A stretch of 64,000 nt of DNA, from the NCBI GenBank assembly GCA_008360955.1, contig LUCM01004380.1, forward strand, positions 80,237 to 144,236, given 5' to 3'. The notes beneath the pieces are model-generated. The model was given only the letters and a program-made list of their open reading frames with translations, did no database searches and was not told the DNA's origin. This DNA is from Fasciolopsis buskii (taxonomy: Eukaryota > Platyhelminthes > Trematoda > Plagiorchiida > Fasciolidae). This document shows, piece by piece, positions 50,318 through 60,480 of this stretch. Numbering within the stretch: the stretch's first letter is position 1; every line of letters starts with the position of its first letter. Made by a program: the position numbers and the translations under genes.

Positions 50318-53300
50318 GAAGCATTCAACCGCAAAAACAAACTTTCCGAAAACTATAGAAAATCGAATAATCTTTTCAATCGAAAGACAATGAACCGTAA
50401 ACACCTAAAAAACGCCGAAAAAGTTATCATTCATAAAACAACTCATGGCTTGTTGTCTCGCATCAATTTTACATTACTGTCATTATCCACGCACTTAATG
50501 CTCCATTGAGATTCTGAATAATTGATGACGAGTGATCCAATGCTATTTCCAGTTTCTTCTGAAAATAAAAAATATCGGAATACTAGTAAGTAGCATAAAC
50601 GTACTTAAATATGAAAGTAGCATGATAAAACCCAAATTAGTGTGATGCCTTGGATTGTCTTTCGTAAAAACGTTAATATTAGCTCCAACAGGTGAAGTAA
50701 GAAGAGAATTCAGCATGCAGTTCAGGGTCCTATTTTATGTTTTACTTAATTAAACTTATAAATTATCAGGTAGATTAAAAATCCATCTCATAATTAACTT
50801 CAAAGAGGAAGAAACAATGCCATCAGCTTTTTGAGCATCACCTGATTCACGGAGGGTTTGGGCCTGGGAGAGGCTTCCTTCGCAGATCAAGTAAGATTCC
50901 AGGAGTTGGAGGTGTTAATGGGCCATCATTGGGTTAAGTTTTCAGATAAGGTACCTCAGACCTAAACTAAATTGGTGGCAATGTTGTAATCACAAGACAA
51001 TCTAATAGATTCCCAAATTCATTCGATAGTTTTACGATCCAATTTTCTAGTCCATTCCAGAACGATGCAGAGCAAAGAATCTTTAATCACGGGATAATTA
51101 AGGAGTAAGATGAACGCTCCAAAATTAATAATTCGTCTCAAAATTACTAATTCGTCTAGAGTGAATAAGGTAGAATCTCAAGAAAGTTTAACATAATGTA
51201 AAACCCTCGCCATAGCTGTTCACTCACGCGAATATCTTGGTTGAGGAATAGTTTTGTGTAATAAAGCTGATCGTCATCACTGTCCTCAATCTTTGATGCA
51301 GAGACCATTTCATAAAGATATGAGGCAGGCCCCATGAAAACACCGGAATTGAGAAATCGCTTTTGCCCTGGTTTGACGATAGGGTATTCCTCCTATATAT
51401 ATAACGTTGCAAAAAAAGAATCTGATGAAGATATCTAGCTGGAATCCTTAAGGGCAACAACAGCCAAGATAGTCAAAGTATTAACTGTCAGTTATTTTGC
51501 TGGTTAAATTATTCAAACAAAAGGTAAACACGGGTTTAAAGATTATCAAAGTAAATGAACGTCAACTTACACTCGTTGTTCTCGCGGTACGACAGAGTAA
51601 TAAATTTTAACTTTAAATGTATTTAACTGCAATACCAAATCACCAAATTCTCTCCTAGCGAAAACGGAAGAAAGAACATCAATCGCAGGAGACCAAATGT
51701 CAGGATACTGGATGTTGAAACCTACAGGTTAACGGTCACACCATAAGTCCAGGACCACCTAATAAGTCAAAATCCAACCCAGGTATGAGGACCCCATAGA
51801 CACAGATTACTGCAGTCAGCTGCCCCTGCACACTGGCTGTCTTCTAGAGTGGTGATGGAAACTTTGCGATCTAAAGCCAAGCTCGGAGATCACGACCTGA
51901 AGATCGACAAACTAAAGCTGCGAACAACACCAATTTTCAATCATTTGGACACAATCCAATCTCTCCCATTTTAGTGACTGATTTTTGCAGCCGGAGGAGG
52001 ATAGCTACTGGTTTAAGTTTTGGTAAAAATTATCTGTCGTAATCTGGTTCGAATGTGTATCCACTTTTACCACTCCTGGCCCGCAGAAGTGTGACGTTTT
52101 GACGCAAACCTGTGAGCAACTCTAGCTAGTCCAAACTGCATAAACCACCCGCTGTGAAGGTGGGCTAACTGAGCTGATTACCGAAGTGTTCCATCAAAAT
52201 TCTATGACAACCTCCCTGGAAATGAATAACTGAACCGTCGGTATACTTAATCGCTTAATTTGCACTCATGGTTTTCGATCGGCATTTTGAAACCCTTTAA
52301 CTATCGTCACTTTTATCAGCCCTAATCATTTTCCACGTTTTGTTGCTCATCATCAGTCGTACACATTATTAGCCTTCTGATCGAAAACATTTTCCAGTAT
52401 ATTGGATTCTCACTAAATGGCTCATCCAAAGTGGATTTGCAAGCAATTAACATAGCGAGTGATTTCAAAGTTGTACAACGTTCGTGATTTGCATTTAGGC
52501 TAGAGCTGTGTTTTTCGCACGCACTGGCGTATTCCGCTGCAAATGCCATATAACTTTGCGCAGGAAGCTCTGAATTGGCGACGACTCACTGGCTGTTACC
52601 TATAGATAACTGTCTTGCACAGCTGTCTTGGTGCTTTACATCAGCCTGAAATCAAATATGGTGTAAATTCAACAGAAAACAAGTAGAAAATTAAGTACCA
52701 ATAAGGCAACATCTTGAAAGGATAAACAACAGAACGAGAAAAATCAAACAGGATCACTTACCAAGTCAAGGTATAGACCTGAATGGATGGACCAGCATAA
52801 AACTCCAGAGGAATAGTGCAAGTCAGAAAAAGTACTGATTAATGGGAAGCGATGTGAATTCTCTCGTAAAGTCTCTGAAGGAGTTGTCTCAACGGACAAT
52901 GAGTGACAAAATGCTCACCGACATTGTTCTGGGAGGACTTTTCAGTAAAATCAAACGGTATGCACAAAAATCAAGTCTATTTTGAACTGGATCCGGATTG
53001 CTTTAACCGGAAACCCAATCAAAATTTTTTTCTAGAACAATAGTATGCCTCGAGTGGGCTCACGCTGTCTTCCCTGATCTAAAACCAACGTCCGATTTTG
53101 TAGTCTGCTCTGTCGTCTCATCTTCCGTCGGAAGGGGAGGATTCAAAATTATTTTTATTCTTTACGGACAAACAATCATAGTCAAGTTTATGCTTTTGGC
53201 TATCTTTTATATGAGCATGTTTTGCGAAGCCTTTGTTTGCGAAGTTTCCATCTCTCAGAATTCCTGGTTAATTTGTCAACTATCAGATCATGGAGTAAAA

Positions 53301-56300
53301 TAGAGGTATCTGAGAACTGTCTGAGTCAGGCTGAGTGGAATGGCTTCTGACTAAATATTTTAGTCATATGCATTACTATAAGGCATCAGCCAAAGTGCAA
53401 TTACTTTGGGGATAAGCTAACACTTTCAAAGTCTGAAATAATTTCACAGAAATACATGTTCTAGAAGTTATAGCGTAGTGCAGATGGTGGACGGAGCTTG
53501 GCAAAATGACCGTTTAGTTATTTAAACAAATCCATCCTATCACGCAGTGCATCAAATGAAGTGCCACTGTGCAAACATAAGACCCAATTGACCTTGTCAA
53601 AGTTTGAAATGATAACCATTTATCTACCGAAAGATCGAGTATGTGCCTTCGCATTTAGGTATGTTCTCCCATATGACGAGGAAACATCATTTTCAGTACT
53701 ACCGTTGCATGTCGCACTAAAAGAAACAGCCATACAGGACAGATATGGAGTAAACCTCCAGATGCAGCAGAATAAAAGGACACTGCAGTAGCCGACTCAG
53801 GGAATGGACAGTATAACTGTAAGGGGCGCCAATGCTCACGGAGTGCTGATATATCCTACAAAGTATTCAGCCAAATGGTTATGACCATAGAAAATGAAGG
53901 CACATTTTACGTACGGTTGATGTACGTAGTAAGAAGAAAAAGAAGGTGGCTCTCTGCTTTATGTAAAAGATGTCCTAGGATCTGAGGATGAATGCAGCCT
54001 GAAGTTTCAAATGAAGCGCCTGGAGAAATTATGCGTTCTTGATCAGCAGGACCGTCTGAAACTAAAGCCACTCCCAAAACTAGTGCTGACCTACTCCTTA
54101 ATGATTAGAATAACCCACAAAATTGGGATTTTTCGATGATTTAGAGAAGATTCCGCTTCAAATGGTCACCATTATTCGCGGCTGTGGGATAAGGTTGTCA
54201 AAGGATCTCTTGTAATTGAGGATCAGTCCATATCTGGGCCCAAACACCTGTACAAACACTATACTTTCAAATGTACGTAGATTCTCAACGGAAAAGATAG
54301 GGTGGCAAATTTGGTGAAGATAAAAAATCTGACCGTTGTACTTCTTATATAAACGTGTCTGCCATTGGCCACTGCTAATATGGAGGCGTGGATTTTAGGT
54401 AAAATACTGCTTCGTTCGAACGCAGCTTTCATAGGTCATAAAAGTGGACCGTTATCTACGTTCCTGAAGGTTTATCGGACCATTTTGATCAACTGCTGAG
54501 AGACCCCGACAGATGTTCTCCTAGTAGTAATCTGGACAATAATGCACCCGTAGCAATTTCTCAGGCTTCCAAAGGACATGTCTGACTCTTTTGAGATACA
54601 TTGCTGCTTACCTCACAAAGTGGCTATTACCTTAGATTGTGGAATTTTCCTAACAGACACAATGAAACACATGAAGAAGGGTTTTGCCCCGGTATAAAGT
54701 ACCATAGATGCAACTTGTGATTTCTTTGTGAAGGCTCAATATGGCATATTAATTTTGTAGCAGCATGTTTGGCTGCGACTACAATCTGTCAGTTATCAGG
54801 TTTACCCTACGACTTTGCCGAGATTTGGAGAGCAGGAGAGTTTAGCAGGCGCCAATCTGGATACCAGTTCTTTAGAGGAAAAGAGAACCATCAAGGAAGG
54901 AGGCTTTCTGAAAGACAGGGCGACTGGACCAGATAAGCTTTCCCCGTCCTTCTTCCAGGACATCGCGGGTGTGTATATATTACGTAGATTTCTGAACCAT
55001 GGGACACAATTTCCAACGGTTGCCTCAGTGGTCACTGTTCTGAGAGGTAGATACTGTTTTGAATGTTTGTCGCGATGATCAGCGGTCGATAGGGAAAATG
55101 TATGATTTTTACCATCAGACTGGCACCTGTAGATTTCATTCCGCTACCATTTTAGATCCACGACACTGTCCCAATAGTAAGCAGCAGGTGATATGGGTCA
55201 CTGCCTCAGGCAGGGTTCTTACACTCGAAATCGTTCTTCTTTTGCGCAAAGTTTCCAATTTATGCTTTACGGTTGGTCCACTACTTTTTGTCCCTCTGTT
55301 CTCTTCTCTGCTGTGTTAGCAACTAAAATTAGAAACGACTGGTATGAGGTTAATTCTTGTAAAACTGGAAGAAAGCGCAGCAATCCCCTTGAAAGACCTC
55401 TCTTCTGCTGGCCTGTTTTTTAGATATGTAAATGGGTTGGAGGCAATGCTATCCGAGGTATCACCATTGCAATATTGGCCCTGAATTGCTGGCAGATTCC
55501 CCCCTATTGTATTCAGTAGTGCAAATGGCTGATCAATGAGACCTGTGTAACGTCCTTCCTTTGGGCTACCGCTGACACATGATTGTGAATGTTTTGAATG
55601 CTTTCCAGCGGAACTCGTGAGCGACCAAATGATAGGGGGTTGAATAAAAAATCGATACCACAGCGTATGCGAAATTCCAGGCTGCATTTTTGTGAGCTCT
55701 TTTCAAGGGGCCTGTGGTCAGGGAACTGATGCCAGTGGTCACCTTCTGCCTCTCTTCCCATAATAAAAGCAGTAAACAATAAGCCTCTTTACAAGAAAAA
55801 ATCAATGCATGTTTACGGCCACTCAACTCATCATTTTCACTAGAACGGAAGATGAAAACTAGATGTATAATGTGCATTATTCACCTTACACTAATGGGTA
55901 ATCAATGCCTACGTCTTTGGAAATAAAGCATCAGGAAAAAGCACCTTCCTAATTTACATTTACCTTTTTGTCGAGAGATCTACACCGCATCCAATTCTTT
56001 TTTGACCATGTCCTCCATTATCACTCCAAAACTAAGAACTACTTAAAGAGCAAAATATCACATGAAAATGCAAATCCTTTTCTAATAATTGCTAATTATA
56101 AGCTAAACAATCACATGTTACTCACGGCAAGGCTTTGAAGTGGCCAGCAGAAATCCTCCGCTCCAAATATTACTTTTGCTCCCAAATCGTCATAAGCCTT
56201 GAGCAAATTTTCTTTCGTGTCCAAAAACAGTACATCATAACTGAATTTACAAAGAATATGAAAAATAAACATAAAGACATATGGTGGTAATTGCTGCGTT

Positions 56301-59300
56301 CTAATCGCCTCATTTTATTTTAATGTGAATTTAGTGGAAACATTGAATTTGCTATAACCTGTCAGACGTTCGCCTTGGTTTACAACGAAATTTAATTATA
56401 CTGAAAGCAGTTGAATAAATATAACTTGCATATTTTTATCAATTGCAAGCTAAAATACATCAGAAAAGCACCTATGCATTTATCTGAGCTGCAAAAACGA
56501 ACAAACAAAATTTATGGAAGTATTTCGGCTCTTCTGCTTCGAATTTCTAGGACTTGGAAAGAACCAGCACACGTTGTTTGAAACCTTTTTATTTTCAAGC
56601 AAAAGACGAATGGTGAAAGCGCACATTTCTCATATACAAAATGACAAAACGATTATTCTAGATGGTTTTAGACTGAAGCTGTGAAGTGCAAGCCGCTACT
56701 GTTGTTCAAACAAAAGAAAATATGCATACATTGGCCTGTACTCATTGAATTATTGTGCGGATCTGATTTGTAGCTCTGCTGTCTTTGAACGTATCAAACC
56801 GTGGAGATTCGATAGTTACCAAAACCGTAAATAGCCCGCCTACTGAATTTGTTTGCATCCTACCGTCTGCTTTTTGCTTTCTTCTTTTCGTCTTCTTTCG
56901 TTATTACAAGTTCAATTTTTGTCCACAGCTGCACTACCCCACCGATTTTAAATTGGTTTCATCTTTCCTTTTCTTTGTCTCGCAATTTTACTTATGTTTT
57001 TGTTTTGCTATTGGCGTTTCGCCGTAACGTCTGTATATGTCCCTGAATTTACTTTCTAGTTTTTCTTTATTCCCCCAACTCCATTAGACTGACTCTAACT
57101 AAACTACTCTAAGCAAGTGAAACATGGGGGTAAGATCACTCAGCCCTACTGAATGAGTGCCACGTAATTTGATGACAAACCTGATTTTCCAATCCCCGAG
57201 GAAATATATTTCCAAAGCCGGCAGAAATATCACAGTACAGCCTGAATTCCCAAAACGCTTGCTGGTTAACAACCTCAGCTTATGAAAAAACCGAAGTCGC
57301 AAACTCTGTTGTCAGCCTAAAGATAATAATCAGAGGACGTTACAACTCTTATGTACATTATATTTGAAAACAGGGTTTAAAACGATGGAAAGCGACCATT
57401 TGTCAAACAGATGCACCGCCGCACTGTAAATAGACAATATTTTGATTTATTTTCCCAGAGCTCACTAAACGAATTAAAGGATATAGTGCCTAGCTAACTT
57501 GCCAATAACCCTATCTTCTTTTTGTTTCAATGTGCAACTCATGCAAATTTTAACTACAAGCATCAGTTAGCATTAGAAGAGGTGTCAGCCTAGATTACGC
57601 TAGTTTAATTTGCAAATGACAATAGTGGTCGAATGACTTGCAGTTATGTGCATTCGGTTTTCTAAATCAACTATTTCTTTGTTTCATTGAGGAAATTTTC
57701 TCGACGTTCAAGCTTGACTGAAAGGAAAACGAACAGATGATTTCTCATTCCTAAAGCGAGAGACAATCAATGAGTGCATGTTTCACAATAAAAGTTCCAG
57801 TTATCGGGAGCCGAAACCTAAGAAGACTGGAACACACAAACTGAATATTATGAACTAACACTATCAGTGTTATCTTTTTTATTACACATCCAGAAGCTTA
57901 TTAAACTACTGGTCTTCGTGCGATTTCACGTCCCCATATGGCGCCGTACCTTCCTCGCCTAAAACAGTTCCTTTTATTTGCATAGTCTTAGTCGGTCAGC
58001 TACTGGCCAGTTTACCCCAAGCTTAAGCGAGCCGCTTATAATGAATGTGCCTGATCCAGAATATTTTCTGCCCACAACATGCATGTATGTATATCGTCTA
58101 CGAAGGGTGGTGATAAGAAAAACGTCAGACTCATGTTAACAAATATCATGTTGAAATCAACCTGATAAATGAGAATATTCACGACATCCTAGATAAATGC
58201 ATAAACATTCTTCATATTGATTAGCATGTCATGAAACGATGGCAAAGTAATTCTTAAGAGATCGCATGAAAATTTGCTTTTCTTTGGCAGCATGTCGGTG
58301 TTGCCAACATCGTACCGGTAAGCATTCCTGTAAAGAACAACGCCGGTCACGAACGTCTTCTGAAGACGAAGAGTGGAGATACTTAGGGGCATATGATTTG
58401 TTAGGTTTTACACTGATGATGGATTAATTCAATCTTCTGTAGATTAATAGGGTGGTGCGGACTACCGCCGGTTACCGTACGAGGGTCACTCTGAGAACAT
58501 TTCCACTGGATTTGGTTCCCATCAATTTTAGCTGGTGGTGAATAAACGGAGACCAGGCTCTGAAAGGCACAGAATTATGCGAACTAGTAATTGTCAAGGA
58601 AAAATTAACTGATGTTCGTGAAAAAAGTATATGTAGATGCCGTTCTCCGGAGGAGTTTCACCAATACCAACTCACAAACCGTTATCAGCCACATTCAATG
58701 GTGAACTCAAAAAGCAAGACCTGCTCTGTCGGCCCGTCCGGGCAACAGGCGTACTCTCACACCGCAAACGGGTAAGCACTAACAAAGCACAAATTTCATC
58801 TATTGTACGATGAGCGACAATCATATAAATAACGAATGACTCTTGTATCATCCCTTTCACTTGAAGAAAACAAGGCCCTCTTGAATTTTCAAGAAAGCCT
58901 CGACGACTTTCCGTGTATATTTACGTATGCATAAATAAGACCGACTTTCTAAAATGATTTTCAATTCGCTCGTATGTAGGATTATGCGCTACCTGGAGCT
59001 GATTACTGTTTAAAACTTTCGTGGCATTTGTCGGATGTGGTTGGAGAAAACTGAGGATTAATTAGTTACCCATAGTTCGTCAGTACGGCAATCAATACCT
59101 AAATTGTTTACTTCGATATTAGTTAAACAATGTGCGGCATTCATTTCATGGCTACCAACCTAGCTGGTAACCTAAATTGCGCCTGAAATCTCGCTTGTGC
59201 AACTGCATACAGTTGAGGCGATCAGTTTTTTGGTAAGTATTTATCAATAAGATGATGGGAATTATCACAGACATACTTAAGTTTTTTGGCATATAGGTAT

Positions 59301-60480
59301 TGCTTTATCACAATGCTGGGCAGAATTTTCCAACAAGCCCCCGAGCGACCTCTTGCATGTTTCATGGGCGGCGCTCTGGCGGCTACCCGGGGTCACTCTG
59401 GTATCCCTTGAGCGGTTACTGGTGCTCAAGAGAATGCATTCATCAATCCTACTTACTTCATCGCACACGCGTCCGGTACCAGGAGACATCTGGCAAGTAA
59501 AACTTTTATCGAGAAATGCCCAACCTTGCAACGAGACTCAATTTTTCTCGTCGAGCGTTTGTTATATTGGCATTATGCTGGGGACACTCAGGTGAATCTT
59601 GAACGTGTGTTCGTCGACGATTGGGCCATTGTGCTGATCAACACAACAGGTTTTTGTAACTACAGAACCTTGGAAGCCTAAATGATTATTTTTGTGTCTG
59701 ATAAACACTACGAACTTTCTTTAACTTAAATTATGAACTGTGGCGGACTCATATAGTTATTTATCTGGATTTCCTAAGTGTCATCTGTTCAGCTCAAGAT
59801 ATGAAATCAGTATTATAATTTGTATTTCAGCCTCAGCAGAAAAAGAAAAAAACGGAACTGTTTAATTTGCGACTTTTCCAGTACATTTGTCAAAAAACCT
59901 AAGACAATGCCACTTTGAAAAATCATTTCTAGCGGGCCGTTTTGGAGCGTTTTAGCGCTCCATGGGCTTACTGGGAATTATAATCCGGAGTACAGCCATT
60001 GCAGGAGCCCTTCAACTGACTAGAAAAAACAGTGAAGCGAAGACCCACGCATAGAATAAGCAGATGATGATGAAAATATGTTTAGGGAAAGCAATGATGT
60101 TACTCATCAGAGATAACGGTCTCACCTATCAACAAAGAGCACAAGTATATCCTCAGACCATTTGTTCTCTAGCTCTTGTTTAAGCAGGTTCACTTTTTGC
60201 CCACCTCCACTGGAGTGCGCCACATCACCACCACGCCATGGATCATTCATACCCAAGACCTATCAAAGCAGTCACTTTCGAAATAAGAATACCTTCACGT
60301 CATAACCGAACACATGCGCTGAGCGCATAAACCTCTCAAAAGCATCGTTTCTCTCAGTAGCAACAGTGATCACCAGTAGCTCTTAATATTGGAAAGATGC
60401 AACGATAGTAACAACAAACCTCTGTCTTGTGCTTTGATGAGCACTGCCAGCAAAGCGAGCAGAAGCGCGCAGGAAAGCAT
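30660..60480 (-). CDS. PLOD: procollagen-lysine 2-oxoglutarate 5-dioxygenase (whole gene span)
   Basis: Multifunctional collagen-modifying enzyme of the secretory pathway. The family hydroxylates collagen lysines with Fe(II), 2-oxoglutarate and O2, and LH3-like members also add galactose and glucose. About 16 exons join in phase to 719 residues, near the usual 720-740. In order: signal peptide [19 protein letters not shown] domain with PWRGGD, GGGQKV, the metal-binding DSYD, FCWP and KRFLNSG; accessory domain with FVETPTPFL and [11 protein letters not shown]; linker with THLHN-type [14 protein letters not shown]; dioxygenase with [17 protein letters not shown], the HxD of PHHDASS, and the third His of THLHEG with the 2-OG-binding Arg of RYIF. 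Introns 1 and 2 are 38 and 33 nt; later ones reach 6.4 kb. The last exon exists in two tandem versions. The lysyl hydroxylase family is certain; which vertebrate paralogue it resembles most is not. Confidence 0.96.
30679..30834 (-). CDS. PLOD: PLOD terminal exon 16b (distal alternative)
   Basis: The acceptor is CTTTTTTCTTTTTATTAG. 51 codons plus [23 protein letters not shown], then [20 protein letters not shown], ending FVNP. It has the same length and phase as exon 16a and the same catalytic His, Arg and NCS sequon. Differences cluster at the VQ/TD and ATF/LIS positions and around the ETTK/TTAS loop beside the catalytic His. Confidence 0.92.
   Translation of the reverse strand, partial: GGGIRFVRYNCSVTDTKLGWVLISPGRVTHLHEGLTTASGTRYIFITFVNP
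30995..31000 (-). promoter_or_regulatory. PLOD: poly(A) signal for terminal exon 16a
   Basis: AATAAA on the minus strand, between exons 16a and 16b, 66 nt after the exon 16a stop codon. Confidence 0.6.
31066..31221 (-). CDS. PLOD: PLOD terminal exon 16a (proximal alternative)
   Basis: The acceptor is CTCTTTTTCGTCAG. 51 codons plus [23 protein letters not shown], then [20 protein letters not shown], ending FVNP. It supplies the third Fe ligand (His of THLHEG), the 2-OG-binding Arg (IRYIF) and the conserved glycosylation sequon NCS. Its own AATAAA lies 66 nt past the stop. It is 75 percent identical in protein (38 of 51) to exon 16b. It would end the transcript before 16b. Confidence 0.92.
   Translation of the reverse strand, partial: GGGTRFVRYNCSLVQTKVGWVATFPGRVTHLHEGLETTKGIRYIFVTFVNP
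31342..31467 (-). CDS. PLOD: PLOD exon 15, iron-binding HxD
   Basis: 42 codons: [36 protein letters not shown], ending GIDYQ|GTAAGT (phase 0). It carries the first two Fe(II) ligands (His and Asp of HHD). Both candidate terminal exons join here in phase 0. Confidence 0.96.
31714..32043 (-). CDS. PLOD: PLOD exon 14, start of dioxygenase domain
   Basis: The largest coding exon (110 codons). Contains [52 protein letters not shown] and [10 protein letters not shown]. The donor is AAA|GTAAGT (phase 0). Confidence 0.97.
32176..32289 (-). CDS. PLOD: PLOD exon 13, HLHNDLW block
   Basis: 38 codons with [20 protein letters not shown] and [17 protein letters not shown], the link between accessory and dioxygenase domains. 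The acceptor is CCGGTTCCAG and the donor TTG|GTAAGT. Confidence 0.96.
33574..33706 (-). CDS. PLOD: PLOD exon 12, IWNVPFI block
   Basis: The acceptor is TCTCTTGACAG. Encodes [20 protein letters not shown] and [15 protein letters not shown]. The donor is AAG|GTAAGC (phase 0). The preceding 6.4-kb intron (33707-40106) contains the second RTE composite copy. Confidence 0.94.
35490..35690 (+). mobile_element. old RTE-like reverse transcriptase C-terminal fragment
   Basis: The + strand frame gives [19 protein letters not shown], stop, WEHQVSIDD, stop, RRPLL. This is the 'DARRLSxFDHRCLRxIARVxWEHRVSNxxVRRRVL' block of RTE-like elements. It belongs to a different subfamily from the composite copies and is decayed. 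It lies in PLOD intron 11. Confidence 0.65.
36111..36134. repeat. AT microsatellite
   Basis: Twelve AT units at the exact left edge of the second RTE composite copy. Confidence 0.9.
36135..37512 (-). mobile_element. RTE composite copy 2, left part (head-to-head endonucleases)
   Basis: Near-identical to 23102-24412 of copy 1, including the inverted arrangement. A minus-strand endonuclease ([28 protein letters not shown], which extends farther than in copy 1) is followed by a + strand endonuclease start ([17 protein letters not shown] at about 37338). The middle is lost in an N gap. Identity ends at 37512, where copy 2 jumps to the reverse transcriptase. Confidence 0.85.
36605..36942. other. 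assembly gap, 338 N
   Basis: Unsequenced bases inside the repeat. The flanks match copy 1 at 23523 and 23843, where the spacing is 319 bases, so the missing DNA is probably close to 23524-23842. Confidence 0.95.
37513..38955 (+). mobile_element. RTE composite copy 2, reverse transcriptase and 3' end
   Basis: Starts with RT fingers absent from copy 1 ([40 protein letters not shown], including the first catalytic Asp). From about 37757 it matches 26560-27780 of copy 1: [18 protein letters not shown] at 37976-37987, LYGCETWSM, and [11 protein letters not shown]. It carries a stop at 38242 and a short deletion near 38385. Its 3' end has lost the clean GAT tail. It is antisense to PLOD, in intron 11. 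Confidence 0.88.
40107..40337 (-). CDS. PLOD: PLOD exon 11, [11 protein letters not shown] block
   Basis: The acceptor is TTTCCTATTCCATAG. Encodes [52 protein letters not shown] and IVEGT. This is the most strongly conserved part of the accessory domain. The donor is GTAAGT (phase 2). Confidence 0.97.
42118..42242 (-). CDS. PLOD: PLOD exon 10, accessory domain
   Basis: Encodes [20 protein letters not shown] then [20 protein letters not shown] and Ala. Ends GCC AT|GTAAGT (phase 2); the split Met is completed in exon 11. Confidence 0.9.
43232..43357 (-). CDS. PLOD: PLOD exon 9, FVETPTPFL block
   Basis: The acceptor is TCATTGCAG. Encodes [36 protein letters not shown]. The donor is GGG|GTAAGT (phase 0). 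It begins the accessory domain. Confidence 0.94.
46408..46431. repeat. AT microsatellite
   Basis: About 12 AT units followed by TGTGTG, in PLOD intron 8. Confidence 0.9.
47018..47110 (-). CDS. PLOD: PLOD exon 8 (provisional), Cys-containing linker
   Basis: 31 codons bounded by CCACAG and CAG|GTAATA, in phase with both neighbours. They contain [15 protein letters not shown]. Position, length and the Cys pairs suit the region between the GT and accessory domains (the GCGFC-type segment of other lysyl hydroxylases), but the residues that usually precede it (LNYLGNY-like) are not found. A different exon in 43358-47737 could be the true one. Confidence 0.5.
47738..47835 (-). CDS. PLOD: PLOD exon 7, HGNGP block
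   Basis: Completes an Asn codon and encodes [19 protein letters not shown] and [12 protein letters not shown]. The HGNGP motif closes the GT domain. The donor is AAA|GTAAGC (phase 0). Confidence 0.93.
50236..50313. repeat. long AT microsatellite
   Basis: About 39 uninterrupted AT units in PLOD intron 6, starting 180 bases downstream (in the gene's direction) of the weak donor of exon 6. Confidence 0.95.
50495..50558 (-). CDS. PLOD: PLOD exon 6, NLNGAL block
   Basis: The acceptor is TTTTTATTTTCAG. Encodes [20 protein letters not shown], then Leu and phase 1. The donor, A|GTGCGT, is weaker than the others in this gene. Confidence 0.9.
51228..51392 (-). CDS. PLOD: PLOD exon 5, GT domain, FLNSG and DDDQLYYT
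   Basis: 55 codons with [21 protein letters not shown] and [20 protein letters not shown], aligning with the GT-domain core of lysyl hydroxylases. The acceptor is a TATATATATAG tract and the donor CGC|GTGAGT. Confidence 0.96.
54800..55080 (+). mobile_element. decayed non-LTR reverse transcriptase fragment
   Basis: The + frame at 54815-55078 contains [16 protein letters not shown], the 'KATGPDGLxPxLFKD' block that opens the reverse transcriptase of RTE/CR1-like elements. It is followed by [19 protein letters not shown] at the place of the 'WxxxxxPxxWxxSxVxPI' strand. The sequence to about 55.7 kb may continue the same fragment, but I could not place it. It lies in PLOD intron 4, antisense to PLOD. 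Confidence 0.6.
56126..56240 (-). CDS. PLOD: PLOD exon 4, GT domain, YD of DSYD and FCWP
   Basis: Completes the Ser codon and encodes [19 protein letters not shown] and QSLA. The donor is GCC|GTGAGT (phase 0). Confidence 0.95.
60126..60259 (-). CDS. PLOD: PLOD exon 3, GT domain, GGGQKV
   Basis: Encodes [28 protein letters not shown] and DILVLFVD. Ends GAT AG|GTGAGA (phase 2), so the Ser of the DSYD metal-binding motif is split across the intron. Confidence 0.96.
60293..60381 (-). CDS. PLOD: PLOD exon 2, GT domain start
   Basis: The acceptor is CCAATATTAAG. Encodes [20 protein letters not shown] and ends GACGTGAAG|GTATTC (phase 0). A 33-nt intron (60260-60292) follows. Confidence 0.93.
60420..60480 (-). 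CDS. PLOD: PLOD exon 1, start codon and signal peptide
   Basis: ATG at 60480-60478. Encodes a hydrophobic leader ([17 protein letters not shown]) then QDR. The donor is AGA G|GTTTGT. The open frame continues upstream, but the position of this Met at the head of a clear signal peptide decides the start. The 38-nt intron (60382-60419) would add an in-frame stop if kept. Confidence 0.88.
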
